From Candidatus Accumulibacter sp. ACC003 (lineage in GTDB: Bacteria > Pseudomonadota > Gammaproteobacteria > Burkholderiales > Rhodocyclaceae): a DNA stretch of 64,000 nucleotides. The position numbers were made by a program, and so were the translations under genes. Below the pieces are notes generated by a model that was not told the DNA's origin, made no database searches, and was given only the letters and a program-made list of their open reading frames with translations. The stretch lies in contig NZ_CAJQTX010000007.1 of assembly GCF_907163085.1 (NCBI RefSeq), forward strand, positions 62,001 through 126,000. The letters run 5' to 3'. Positions 47,009 to 54,355 of this stretch are shown piece by piece (the stretch's first letter is position 1; every line of letters begins with the position of its first letter).

Positions 47009-48781
47009 CTACAGGCTCAAGCCCGACAACACGCCGAGAAAGTCGTCGGCGTTCATGAAGCCGACGACGCGTACGCCGGCGATCTCCTGGCCCTTGCCGT
47101 CGAAGAAAAGGATTCCCGGCGGGCCGTAGAGCTTGAAGCGCTGCAGCAGCGCCTTGTCGTCATCCGAGTTGGCGGTGACGTCGGCCTGCAGCAGCGTCCA
47201 GCCCGCCAGCTTGGCGCGAACGCGTGCGTCGGAGAAGGTGAAACGTTCCATCTCCTTGCACGACACGCACCAGTCGGCGTAGAAATCGAGCAGCACCGGC
47301 TGGCCGGCGCTCTTGATCCGGCCTTCGAGTTCGGCCAGCGTGCGGACGCGGGTGAAGGGCAAGTGCCTGGCTTCGGCGCTGGCCGCGCTGCTGCGCAGGA
47401 CCGACAGCGGTTGCAGCGGGTCGCGCGAGCCAGCCAGCGCGCCGAGCAACATCGCCGCACCGCCAATCAGCATGAAGATACCGATGCCCTTCCAGAAGCG
47501 TTGCCAGCCGCGGGCGTGTGCCGGCAAAGGGTCGAGCGCGTGCAGGTAGATCGCCGGTACGATCAGCAGCAAGGCCCAGGCGATCATCTGCGCGACCTCG
47601 GGGATGACCGGCGACAGCAGCCACACGGCGGTCGCCAGCAGGAGCACGCCGAAGGCCTTCTTGATCGCTTCCATCCACGGCCCCGAGCGCGGCAGCAGCG
47701 TGCCGGCCGAGACGCCGACGGCGAGCAGCGGCGCGCCCATGCCGATGCCCATCGCGAACAGTGCCGCGCCACCAAGGAGCGCGTCGCCGCTCTGGCCGAT
47801 ATACAGCAGCGCGCCGGCCAGCGGTGCGGCGACGCAGGGGCCGACGATGATCGCCGACAGCGCGCCCATCGCCGCGACGCCGGGCAGCGAGCCGCCGCGC
47901 AGGTGGCGTGCCTCGTCCGACACCTTGCTTTGCAGGAAAGTCGGCAGTTGCAGCTCGTAGAAGCCGAACATCGACAGCGACAGGAGCACGAAAACCAGCG
48001 CAAAGCCACCCAGAACCCAGGCATTCTGCAGCGCCGCCGAGAGCAGCGTGCCGGTCATCCCGGCGGCGACGCCGGCCGCCGCGTAGGTGATCGCCATGCC
48101 CACGACGTAGGCCAGCGAGAGCGAGAAGCCACGCGCGTGCGAAACGGCAGCGCCGTTGCGGCCCGAGCCGACGATGATGCTCGAGAGAATCGGGATCATC
48201 GGGAAGCAGCACGGCGTCAGCGCCAGCAGCAAGCCAAAACCGAAGAAACTGGCGACCAGCAGCCAGAAGCTGGCGTTCTTGAACAGTTGCGCGATTCGCC
48301 CCGATTCGTCGGCGCTGAAGCCCGGGCTCGGCGGCGCGGTGAGCGGCGTGCTGGTCGCGTCGGGTAGTTCGACGCCGAGTTTTTGCGTTTGCGGTGGATA
48401 GCAGATGCCGGCGTCGGCGCAGCCCTGCGACGTGACTTTCAGCGTCAGCGGCAGTGGCCCCGAGCTGTTGCGTTCGACCGGGATGCGGATCAGCGCTTGC
48501 CGGTAGTACACCTCGACCTTGCCAAAGGTCGGGTCCTCCTTTACTTTTCCCGGTGGCAAGACCGGCGTGCCGAGTTGGACGCTCGCCGGTTCGGCGGCGA
48601 AACGGAAGTTGTTGCGGTACAGGTAGTAGCCCTTGGCGATCTCGACGCGGACTTCGATGGTCTGTCCGTCGAGCGCGCGCGCACTGGCCTTGAAGGCCAC
48701 CGCCGGATCGAGGAACTCTTCGGCGTGCGCCGGCCAGGCGATCGCCATCAGCAACAACAGGCGAAACAGCCAGCGCGTCAT
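47009..48781 (-). CDS. dsbD: Thiol:disulfide interchange protein DsbD
   Basis: A 590-residue inner-membrane protein that carries electrons from thioredoxin to periplasmic substrates. It has a signal peptide, an N-terminal domain with Cys pair SQGCADAGICYPP, a central domain of about eight helices with the two transfer cysteines (LTPCCFPMIPILS and IVGPCVAAPLAGALLYIGQ), and a C-terminal thioredoxin-like domain with DFYADWCVSCKEME. The TM cysteine motif has an extra Cys (CC). I start at ATG 48781, which overlaps the cutA stop by 4 bases; the long open frame upstream is a shadow. Confidence 0.95.
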   Translation of the reverse strand: MTRWLFRLLLLMAIAWPAHAEEFLDPAVAFKASARALDGQTIEVRVEIAKGYYLYRNNFRFAAEPASVQLGTPVLPPGKVKEDPTFGKVEVYYRQALIRIPVERNSSGPLPLTLKVTSQGCADAGICYPPQTQKLGVELPDATSTPLTAPPSPGFSADESGRIAQLFKNASFWLLVASFFGFGLLLALTPCCFPMIPILSSIIVGSGRNGAAVSHARGFSLSLAYVVGMAITYAAAGVAAGMTGTLLSAALQNAWVLGGFALVFVLLSLSMFGFYELQLPTFLQSKVSDEARHLRGGSLPGVAAMGALSAIIVGPCVAAPLAGALLYIGQSGDALLGGAALFAMGIGMGAPLLAVGVSAGTLLPRSGPWMEAIKKAFGVLLLATAVWLLSPVIPEVAQMIAWALLLIVPAIYLHALDPLPAHARGWQRFWKGIGIFMLIGGAAMLLGALAGSRDPLQPLSVLRSSAASAEARHLPFTRVRTLAELEGRIKSAGQPVLLDFYADWCVSCKEMERFTFSDARVRAKLAGWTLLQADVTANSDDDKALLQRFKLYGPPGILFFDGKGQEIAGVRVVGFMNADDFLGVLSGLSL

Positions 48782-49131
48782 GAGTTCGTGTCCTGCCTCT
48801 CGTCTGGCGCGTGCGTCGCGTCGGCTACCCAGGCCAGGTAGTCGGGCAGCCCGTCGACCACCGGCAGGGCGATGATTTCCGGCAGCTCGTAAGGGTGCTG
48901 GCGGCGAATCGCCGCGGCCAGAGCGGCGTAGCGCTCGCTGCTGGTTTTGATCAACAGCGGCACCTCTTCGGCGGTCTCGATGGCCTCGTGCCAGCGGTAG
49001 ACCGAGCGGCACGGGGAGAGGATATTGACGCACGCCGCCAGCCGCGTTTCGACGAGTTCCCGAGCCAGCGCTTCGGCAGACGATCGATCCGGGAGAGTGG
49101 TGAGGACGAGCAGAATGGTCACAGCGCGCAT
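48778..49131 (-). CDS. cutA: Divalent cation tolerance protein CutA
   Basis: A 117-residue protein of the trimeric CutA1 fold. Typical blocks are VLTTLPDRSSAEALARELVE, RLAACVNILSPCRSVYRWHE, EEVPLLIKTSSERYAALAAA and HPYELPEIIALPVVDGLPDY. It is linked to copper tolerance in Escherichia coli, though the mechanism is debated. The arrangement with dsbD directly downstream is the classical cutA-dsbD pair. Confidence 0.95.
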   Translation of the reverse strand: MRAVTILLVLTTLPDRSSAEALARELVETRLAACVNILSPCRSVYRWHEAIETAEEVPLLIKTSSERYAALAAAIRRQHPYELPEIIALPVVDGLPDYLAWVADATHAPDERQDTNS

Positions 49132-49199
49132 TCTACTCCTTCAGCGCCAGCCGACGCCGCCGCCGGTGGGTGTCGTGGCGGTGGCTGCGGCAGCGGCGC

Positions 49200-49838
49200 T
49201 CAGTGCCGCCAGGAGCGAGTGATGATTTCGCGGATGACGTGCAGGCGACGGTGAAAGAAGTGGTCGGCACCGGGGACGACGATCACTGGCAGCTCCAGCG
49301 GCTTGGCCCATTCGATGACGTTGGCCAGCGGTACGGTGCTGTCTTCGGAGCCGTGGATGACGATGGTGTCGGCCGGCACGGCCTTGGTGTGGTAGCGGCG
49401 CGCGCCTTCGACGAAACCCGACGCGGTGCCGACCAGCACCAGTCGTTGCGCCGGATGGCCGGCGTCGTGCAGCGCTTCGGCGACGCGCGTCTGGACGTAG
49501 GCGCCGAAGGAAAATCCGGCCAGGGCGACCGGTAGATTGCCGAAGCGGCACTTGGCTTCGGCGAGCACGGCGAGCAGGTCTTCGGTCTCGCCGCGGCCGT
49601 CGTCGTGCGTTCCCTCGGTGTCGCCGATGCCGCGGAAATTCGGCCGCAGCGCGACGTAGTCGAGATGGTTGAAGGTGCGCGCCAGCGTCTGTACGACCTT
49701 GTTGGTATTGCCGCCGCCGAACAAGGGGTGCGGGTGGCCGATTAGGGCAATACCGCGTGGCGCGCCGGGATTTTCGATGAGCACGTCGATCTTGCCGACC
49801 GGTCCGTCGATCAGCAGCTGCTCTGCCTGAACTTTCAT
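49200..49838 (-). CDS. Alpha/beta hydrolase (dienelactone-hydrolase-like, YcjY type)
   Basis: A 212-residue cytoplasmic hydrolase. Conserved parts are IALIGHPHPLFGGGNTNKVV, YVALRPNFRGIGDTEG and VALAGFSFGAYVQTRVAEAL with the nucleophile Ser. The Asp is in HGSEDSTVPLANV and the His in VPGADHFFHRRL. Small HPHPL-type hydrolases of this group are common in betaproteobacteria; the substrate is unknown. The start is ATG 49838. It may be cotranscribed with the ferredoxin gene 109 bp upstream. Confidence 0.88.
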   Translation of the reverse strand: MKVQAEQLLIDGPVGKIDVLIENPGAPRGIALIGHPHPLFGGGNTNKVVQTLARTFNHLDYVALRPNFRGIGDTEGTHDDGRGETEDLLAVLAEAKCRFGNLPVALAGFSFGAYVQTRVAEALHDAGHPAQRLVLVGTASGFVEGARRYHTKAVPADTIVIHGSEDSTVPLANVIEWAKPLELPVIVVPGADHFFHRRLHVIREIITRSWRH

Positions 49839-49947
49839 CGTTTGGCCTTTCCTGGCGGGTAAGTCGCGTTGACGATTTCGCCAGCGGCAATTGCCGGCGC
49901 GGCGTGCTGGATCTTGAGGGCTGCGCGGTGTGCGGGGGAATTCACGT

Positions 49948-50256
49948 TCAGATGCGTAGCCGGTCGACGACGCGTCCGTGCACCAGGTGTTCCTGGATGA
50001 TTTCCTCGATGTCTTCGCAGTCGACGTAGGTGTACCAGACTTCCTCCGGATAGACGACCAGCACTGGCCCGCTGTCACAACGGTCCATGCAGCCGGCCTT
50101 GTTGATCCGTACCTTACCGACGCCCTTGAGCTTCAATTCGCCGATCCGCTCCTTGGCGTAGGTCTGCGCCGTCGTCGCGCCAAGGTTGTTGCAGCAGGTC
50201 TCACCTGGTGCGCGCTGGTTGCAGCAGAAGAAAACGTGATGCTTGAAATAGCTCAT
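49948..50256 (-). CDS. Thioredoxin-like [2Fe-2S] ferredoxin
   Basis: A 102-residue protein. Cysteines are arranged as FFCCNQRAPGETCCNN and AGCMDRCDSGPVLVVYPEEV, matching the thioredoxin-like 2Fe-2S ferredoxins. The ending (VWYTYVDCEDIEEIIQEHLV) is the usual C-terminal helix of this family. It likely transfers electrons in the cytoplasm; the partner is unknown. AGGAG precedes ATG 50256; the frame extends further upstream without a ribosome binding site. Confidence 0.9.
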   Translation of the reverse strand: MSYFKHHVFFCCNQRAPGETCCNNLGATTAQTYAKERIGELKLKGVGKVRINKAGCMDRCDSGPVLVVYPEEVWYTYVDCEDIEEIIQEHLVHGRVVDRLRI

Positions 50257-50392
50257 ACGAAGGGGCTCCTTCTCGGGTTTGCTGGCTACGGCGGACGATT
50301 TTAACGCCGATTCGGCCAGCCGGAGATGGCGCGGCAGGGCGGCGCGCCGCTGCTTTGCCGGCAAGACCTCGGGGCGGTGCTCGCCGATCGGG

Positions 50393-50398
50393 TAGAAT
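50393..50398 (+). promoter_or_regulatory. Candidate -10 element for the DnaJ-like gene
   Basis: TAGAAT lies 79 bases before the ATG at 50477. There is no clear -35 box. Confidence 0.3.
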
Positions 50399-50476
50399 GC
50401 TCGCTTTTGACACCGCTGTTGTCGGTTCTGCGGCGCCCTTTCCGGCGATTCACCAAGCGCCAGCACCGACCATTTC

Positions 50477-51547
50477 ATGCGCATCCGTGACGACCCTTAC
50501 GCCATTCTTGGCGTTGCCAGCGACGCCTCGCCGGCCGAAGTCAAGAAAGCCTACCGCCGGCTGGCGATGCGCTGGCATCCCGATCGCAACGCGTCGGCGA
50601 CTGCCGAAGCCGAGTTCAAGCGTATCCACGCCGCTTACGAGCTGTTTCTCGATCCGCAGCGCCTGGCCGAATGGCGGCAGGCGCACGCCGCCAGTGCGCC
50701 GACCGACGGCCGCCCGGCGGCAAGTTCCGGCAAGGCGAGCGCTGAGCGTCCCGGCGGACGTGCTGGCGACGACCTGACGCAGAGCCTGACGCTGACGCTC
50801 GAAGAGGCGGCGCTGGGATGCCGCAAGACGGTCGATCTCGGGCAGCGTGTCGGCTGCGCCAGCTGTGCTCGCAGTGGCCGGGTGCAGCACCGCAATTCGA
50901 TTCCCTGCCAAGGCTGCAGCGGCTGCGGTCGGGTCGGCCGCGGCGGCGCTGGCGGAACGAGCATTTGTCCCGGTTGCGGCGGCCGCGGCTATTTGCGCGA
51001 GAGCGCTTGTCCGGCCTGCGCCGGCAGTGGCTGGCTTGAGCGCTCACGCACCCTGGCCGTCACTGTACCGCCCGGCCTGCTCGATGGCGAGCGCCTGCGC
51101 CTGGCCGGTCAGGCGCCGCTGCCGCCAGGCGACGAAGAGCGAGCGGCGGGTGATCTGTACCTCGAAATCAGCTTCGCCAAGCATCCCTTGTTCGTCCTGC
51201 ATGGGCGCGATGTGCATTGCCAGGTGCCGGTGAGCATCTACCGCCTGCTGTGCGGTGGCGGCATCGAAGTGCCGAGCTTGCGCGGCACGAGCACGCTCGA
51301 ACTCTCGCCCTACCCGCAACATCCGCTCGAGTATCGGCTGCCTGGGCAGGGCTTTCCCGGTCAAGGTCGGCGTGCCGCCGGCGACCTGGTGTTGCAGCTG
51401 CAGCGCGTCTACCCGACCGGGGTCGGGGCCAGCGATGTCGAGTTGTTCGAGCAACTGGAAGGACGCCTGGCGGCTGATCTCGAGCAGCGGGCGCCGCCGC
51501 TGGCGGCGTGGCAAAAGCAGCTGCGCGCGCGCCGCCAGCCGGGCTGA
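50477..51547 (+). CDS. DnaJ-family co-chaperone paralogue without G/F region
   Basis: A 356-residue protein. The J domain covers residues 6-65 with HPD at 34-36 (MRWHPDRN), needed to stimulate a Hsp70 ATPase. A short Ala/Gly/Arg linker follows instead of a Gly/Phe-rich region. The zinc-finger domain (about residues 128-190) has four Cys pairs: CASCARSG, CQGCSGCG, CPGCGGRG and CPACAGSG, the first two departing from CxxCxGxG. The C-terminal substrate-binding domains follow (PPGLLDGERLRLAGQAPLPP). No dnaK or grpE is nearby, so this is probably a secondary DnaJ rather than the main one. Confidence 0.85.
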   Translation: MRIRDDPYAILGVASDASPAEVKKAYRRLAMRWHPDRNASATAEAEFKRIHAAYELFLDPQRLAEWRQAHAASAPTDGRPAASSGKASAERPGGRAGDDLTQSLTLTLEEAALGCRKTVDLGQRVGCASCARSGRVQHRNSIPCQGCSGCGRVGRGGAGGTSICPGCGGRGYLRESACPACAGSGWLERSRTLAVTVPPGLLDGERLRLAGQAPLPPGDEERAAGDLYLEISFAKHPLFVLHGRDVHCQVPVSIYRLLCGGGIEVPSLRGTSTLELSPYPQHPLEYRLPGQGFPGQGRRAAGDLVLQLQRVYPTGVGASDVELFEQLEGRLAADLEQRAPPLAAWQKQLRARRQPG

Positions 51548-51600
51548 CCTGCGAAAGCTGGCCGATGATCGGCGCGCACGGCGCAGCGCCGGCTTGCCGT

Positions 51601-52737
51601 CTAGAGGCGGCGACCGAGGGCGGTTAGATAGGGCAGGGCGATGAACGGCCAGAGACTGGCGACCCAGCGCGTCAAGCCATTGAAGTTGAGGAAGTGCCCT
51701 TGCTGCCAGGTCGCCAGCGCCGCTGCCGAGTAGGGGTTCGGTGGCGTCAGATTGACCAGCGCGGTGCCGGCCATCAGCGCCACGCCAGCCAGGGCGATGC
51801 GCAGCGCAGCCGGCAGCAGCAGGAGCAGCGACAGCAGCACGCCACCGATCAGCAGGCCGAGCCGCGCTCCCGGCGTCAACCAGGCCAGCGCGTCCTGCGG
51901 CGCCACCAGGACGGCGGCGGCGAGCGTTCTGATGGCCAGCGCCAGGACGAAAAGAAAGATCAGCAGCAGGTGCGGATACGTCCGGTCGGTCATCAGCGAG
52001 CGCGCAAAGAGGCCGATGACGATGGTGTTGCAGGCAATCACTCCGGTTTCGATCATGAAGAAGGCCGGCGCGGCGTAGGGCAAGGGCGGCGTCAGACCGA
52101 GGATCTGGCGCAGGTCGCCGACGCCGAACAGCAGCGTTTCCGGCGACAGTTGCGTCAGCAGCCACATGCCGATCAGGACCAGCCCGAGTTCGGCTTGGGC
52201 GATCGGCGCCAGCCAGTTTTGCTGGAGCTGCGCGAGGCGGCGAAAGATGGCCTTGCCAATCCAGACCGCGATCACCGCGCCGATCGCGCTGCCGGCGGCA
52301 TTGCACGCCAGATCGAGATTCGACGGCACGCGCGCCGGCAGCCAGTTCTGCAGGCATTCCATGCTGAGGCTCAGCACGCTGCCGAGCGCCAGCGCGGCCA
52401 ACGCCGCCGACCAGCGGCCGGGCAAGCTGTGCAGTGCCAGCGTCAGCAGGAAGCCCAGCGGCACGTAGGCGATGACGTTGACCGAGAGGTCGAAAGCCGT
52501 CCAGTAGCGTGGCCAGGCGGCACCGAGAAACTCCAGCGGCGAGATGCCGAGGTCGCGCCAGTTGATGAAAGGGTAGAGGCTGGCGTAGCCGATCAGCACG
52601 ACGTACGCCAGCGCCAGATAGAGCGGCAGCCGCGTCGCTTGCGCGCGCGCCGGTGGCGCGGAGTTGTCGTCCGGTTCGGCTTCCGCGTCCGGCTCGGCGT
52701 CCGGCATCGGCGGGGTGGGCGGGGGGGCATGTTCCAT
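51601..52737 (-). CDS. VanZ-family membrane protein
   Basis: A 378-residue protein. After an acidic Pro-rich N-terminus it has a VanZ-like region (YASLYPFINWRDLGISPLEF; DLSVNVIAYVPLGFLLTLAL; LSLSMECLQNWLPARVPSNL; DLACNAAGSAIGAVIAV). A second half with about six more helices runs to the C-terminus. The motif N-x-x-x-Y-x-P-x-G-F and the E..Q....R..S..D.. series are the VanZ hallmarks. The role outside teicoplanin resistance is unknown. It is convergent with the DnaJ-like gene. Confidence 0.88.
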   Translation of the reverse strand: MEHAPPPTPPMPDAEPDAEAEPDDNSAPPARAQATRLPLYLALAYVVLIGYASLYPFINWRDLGISPLEFLGAAWPRYWTAFDLSVNVIAYVPLGFLLTLALHSLPGRWSAALAALALGSVLSLSMECLQNWLPARVPSNLDLACNAAGSAIGAVIAVWIGKAIFRRLAQLQQNWLAPIAQAELGLVLIGMWLLTQLSPETLLFGVGDLRQILGLTPPLPYAAPAFFMIETGVIACNTIVIGLFARSLMTDRTYPHLLLIFLFVLALAIRTLAAAVLVAPQDALAWLTPGARLGLLIGGVLLSLLLLLPAALRIALAGVALMAGTALVNLTPPNPYSAAALATWQQGHFLNFNGLTRWVASLWPFIALPYLTALGRRL

Positions 52738-52952
52738 CGGGGTGTCGCCGGGCTTTGCGAAGCGGCCATTTTAGCGCCGGCAAGTGTTGCAGCGGCCGCC
52801 GCCGGGCGCTCGTCGGTGCCGTCGAGCGCGCCGTGGATGTTCGCCATATCGATATCCGGCGCCGCTGTTGCCCCAATTTGTGCGACACTCTGAGCTTTTT
52901 GACTCGCTCGGGCCGGCTACATGGCCGCTTGCGAGACCAGCAGGAGTACGCC

Positions 52953-53138
52953 TTGGCAAAACCAAATTACCAGTTCGAGAAGCGCCAGAGAGAACTCGAG
53001 AAAAAACGCAAGCAAGAAGAAAAACGACAGCTCGCGCTGGCCGCCAAGGCGGCGGCCGATAGCGACGCGGCGCCCGCCTCGACCGAGCCAGCGGCGCCCA
53101 GCGACGCCGCCGGCTCGGGGAACAACGCCGGCAACTGA
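52953..53138 (+). CDS. Small basic conserved protein
   Basis: A 61-residue protein starting at TTG 52953 with CAGGAG eight bases upstream. The sequence MAKPNYQFEKRQRELEKKRK followed by QEEKRQLALAAK is a short, highly charged helix that recurs as a conserved hypothetical in betaproteobacteria. The Ala/Pro/Asn tail is variable in composition. The function is unknown; the basic helix could bind nucleic acid. The next gene starts 36 bp downstream. Confidence 0.7.
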   Translation: MAKPNYQFEKRQRELEKKRKQEEKRQLALAAKAAADSDAAPASTEPAAPSDAAGSGNNAGN

Positions 53139-53173
53139 GCGACCGGCCGGACCCGACGAGTTCGGGCGGACTG

Positions 53174-54277
53174 GTGTCAGTGGTGGTGCCTATGGTCGTG
53201 CCTGATCTTCTGTTCGTTTGCGCGCCAGGTTTTCTGGTTGCCGCCGCTGGCTTGCTCGCCGGCTTGGTCTTTCTCGCCGGCCTGTGTCTGCCGCGTGTAC
53301 AGCGCGCCGGTGCGGTGACGCTGATTCTGCCGCTGACCGGCGAAGCCGCAGGTCTCGCTGCCTTGCTGCGGGCGCTCGCCGCGCAAAGCCTGGCGCCGCG
53401 GCGCCTGCTGATCTGCCTGGAGGGCACCGACGATCCGGCGTACGCCGCCGCGGCTCGGCTGGCTGCCGAGACGCGCCTGCCGGTCGAGCTGGTGATTGCC
53501 GGCCAGGCGACGCACTGCGCGCAGAAGTGCCGCAACCAGATCGCCGGCCTGCAGCGCGTCGACGCGGACGATGAGGTCGTGGTCCTGCTCGACGCCGACA
53601 TCGTGCCGCCGCGCTGGTGGTTGTCGGCGCTGGCTTCGCCGATACTCGACGGTAGCGCCGACGTGGTCAGTGGCTATCGCTGGCCGATCATAGAACAGCA
53701 CCAGCTAGCCGCGCACCTGGTGGCGGCGATCGATCGCGGCATCGCCCTGCTGCCGCGCCTGGCGGCTTTTCAGGTCACCTGGGGTGGCTCGCTGGCCTTG
53801 TCGCCGGCAGCCATCGAAAAGCTGGCAACCGAGCGAATCCTGGCCAACACGCTGTCCGACGACTGTACGATCGGCAAGCAGGCGGCAGCGCTGGGCTTGC
53901 GCGTTCTGACCCGACGCGCGCTGTTGGTGCCGACGCCGGCGACCGGTGAACTGGCCGCGTTGTGGCGTTTCGGGCGCCGACAATACCAGATCATCCGTGT
54001 CTATCGCCCCGGCCTGTGGTGGCTGGCGCTCCTGGCAGTGAGCGCGCGCCTGGCGACCTGGGGAGTCCTGCTGGCCAACCTGGAACACGGCTGGGCACGC
54101 CTGGCGATCGCTGTCCTGCTCGCGGCAGCGCTGCTGGCCGTACTGCAGCAGGCGCTGGTCGGGCGTCGCCTGGGTTTTTCCGAGCCCTTCGCCGTCAGCC
54201 TGACGCAGGGCGCACTGTGCCTCTTCAAGCCCTTGGTCGACGTTTTTTCACTGGAGTCTGGTGGTGGCCGCCGGTGA
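53174..54277 (+). CDS. Family 2 glycosyltransferase (ceramide glucosyltransferase/HpnI-like)
   Basis: A 367-residue membrane enzyme. TM1 (FLVAAAGLLAGLVFLAGLCL) is followed by a GT2 catalytic domain: DADIVPPRWWL with D140/D142 as the metal-binding DxD, HCAQKCRNQIAGL as in ceramide glucosyltransferase-type enzymes, WGGSLALSP, and a (Q/R)xxR-type element RRQYQIIRVYRP. Two or three C-terminal helices follow. It probably transfers a sugar from a nucleotide sugar to a lipid. GTG 53174 is the first start; GTG and ATG codons up to 53192 are alternatives. It precedes the P450-methyltransferase gene by 78 bp. Confidence 0.8.
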   Translation: MSVVVPMVVPDLLFVCAPGFLVAAAGLLAGLVFLAGLCLPRVQRAGAVTLILPLTGEAAGLAALLRALAAQSLAPRRLLICLEGTDDPAYAAAARLAAETRLPVELVIAGQATHCAQKCRNQIAGLQRVDADDEVVVLLDADIVPPRWWLSALASPILDGSADVVSGYRWPIIEQHQLAAHLVAAIDRGIALLPRLAAFQVTWGGSLALSPAAIEKLATERILANTLSDDCTIGKQAAALGLRVLTRRALLVPTPATGELAALWRFGRRQYQIIRVYRPGLWWLALLAVSARLATWGVLLANLEHGWARLAIAVLLAAALLAVLQQALVGRRLGFSEPFAVSLTQGALCLFKPLVDVFSLESGGGRR

Positions 54278-54355
54278 CGCGCGCTCGATTCGCTGGGGCC
54301 ACCTCACTTACCGCGTTTCCGGACCGGCGCAGATCGCCGTGACGACGCGCACGCC

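Noticed and set aside
46973-48367. 464-codon plus-strand open frame over dsbD
   Set aside because: The composition is Arg/Gln/Ala-rich, typical of an antisense shadow; dsbD is clear on the other strand.
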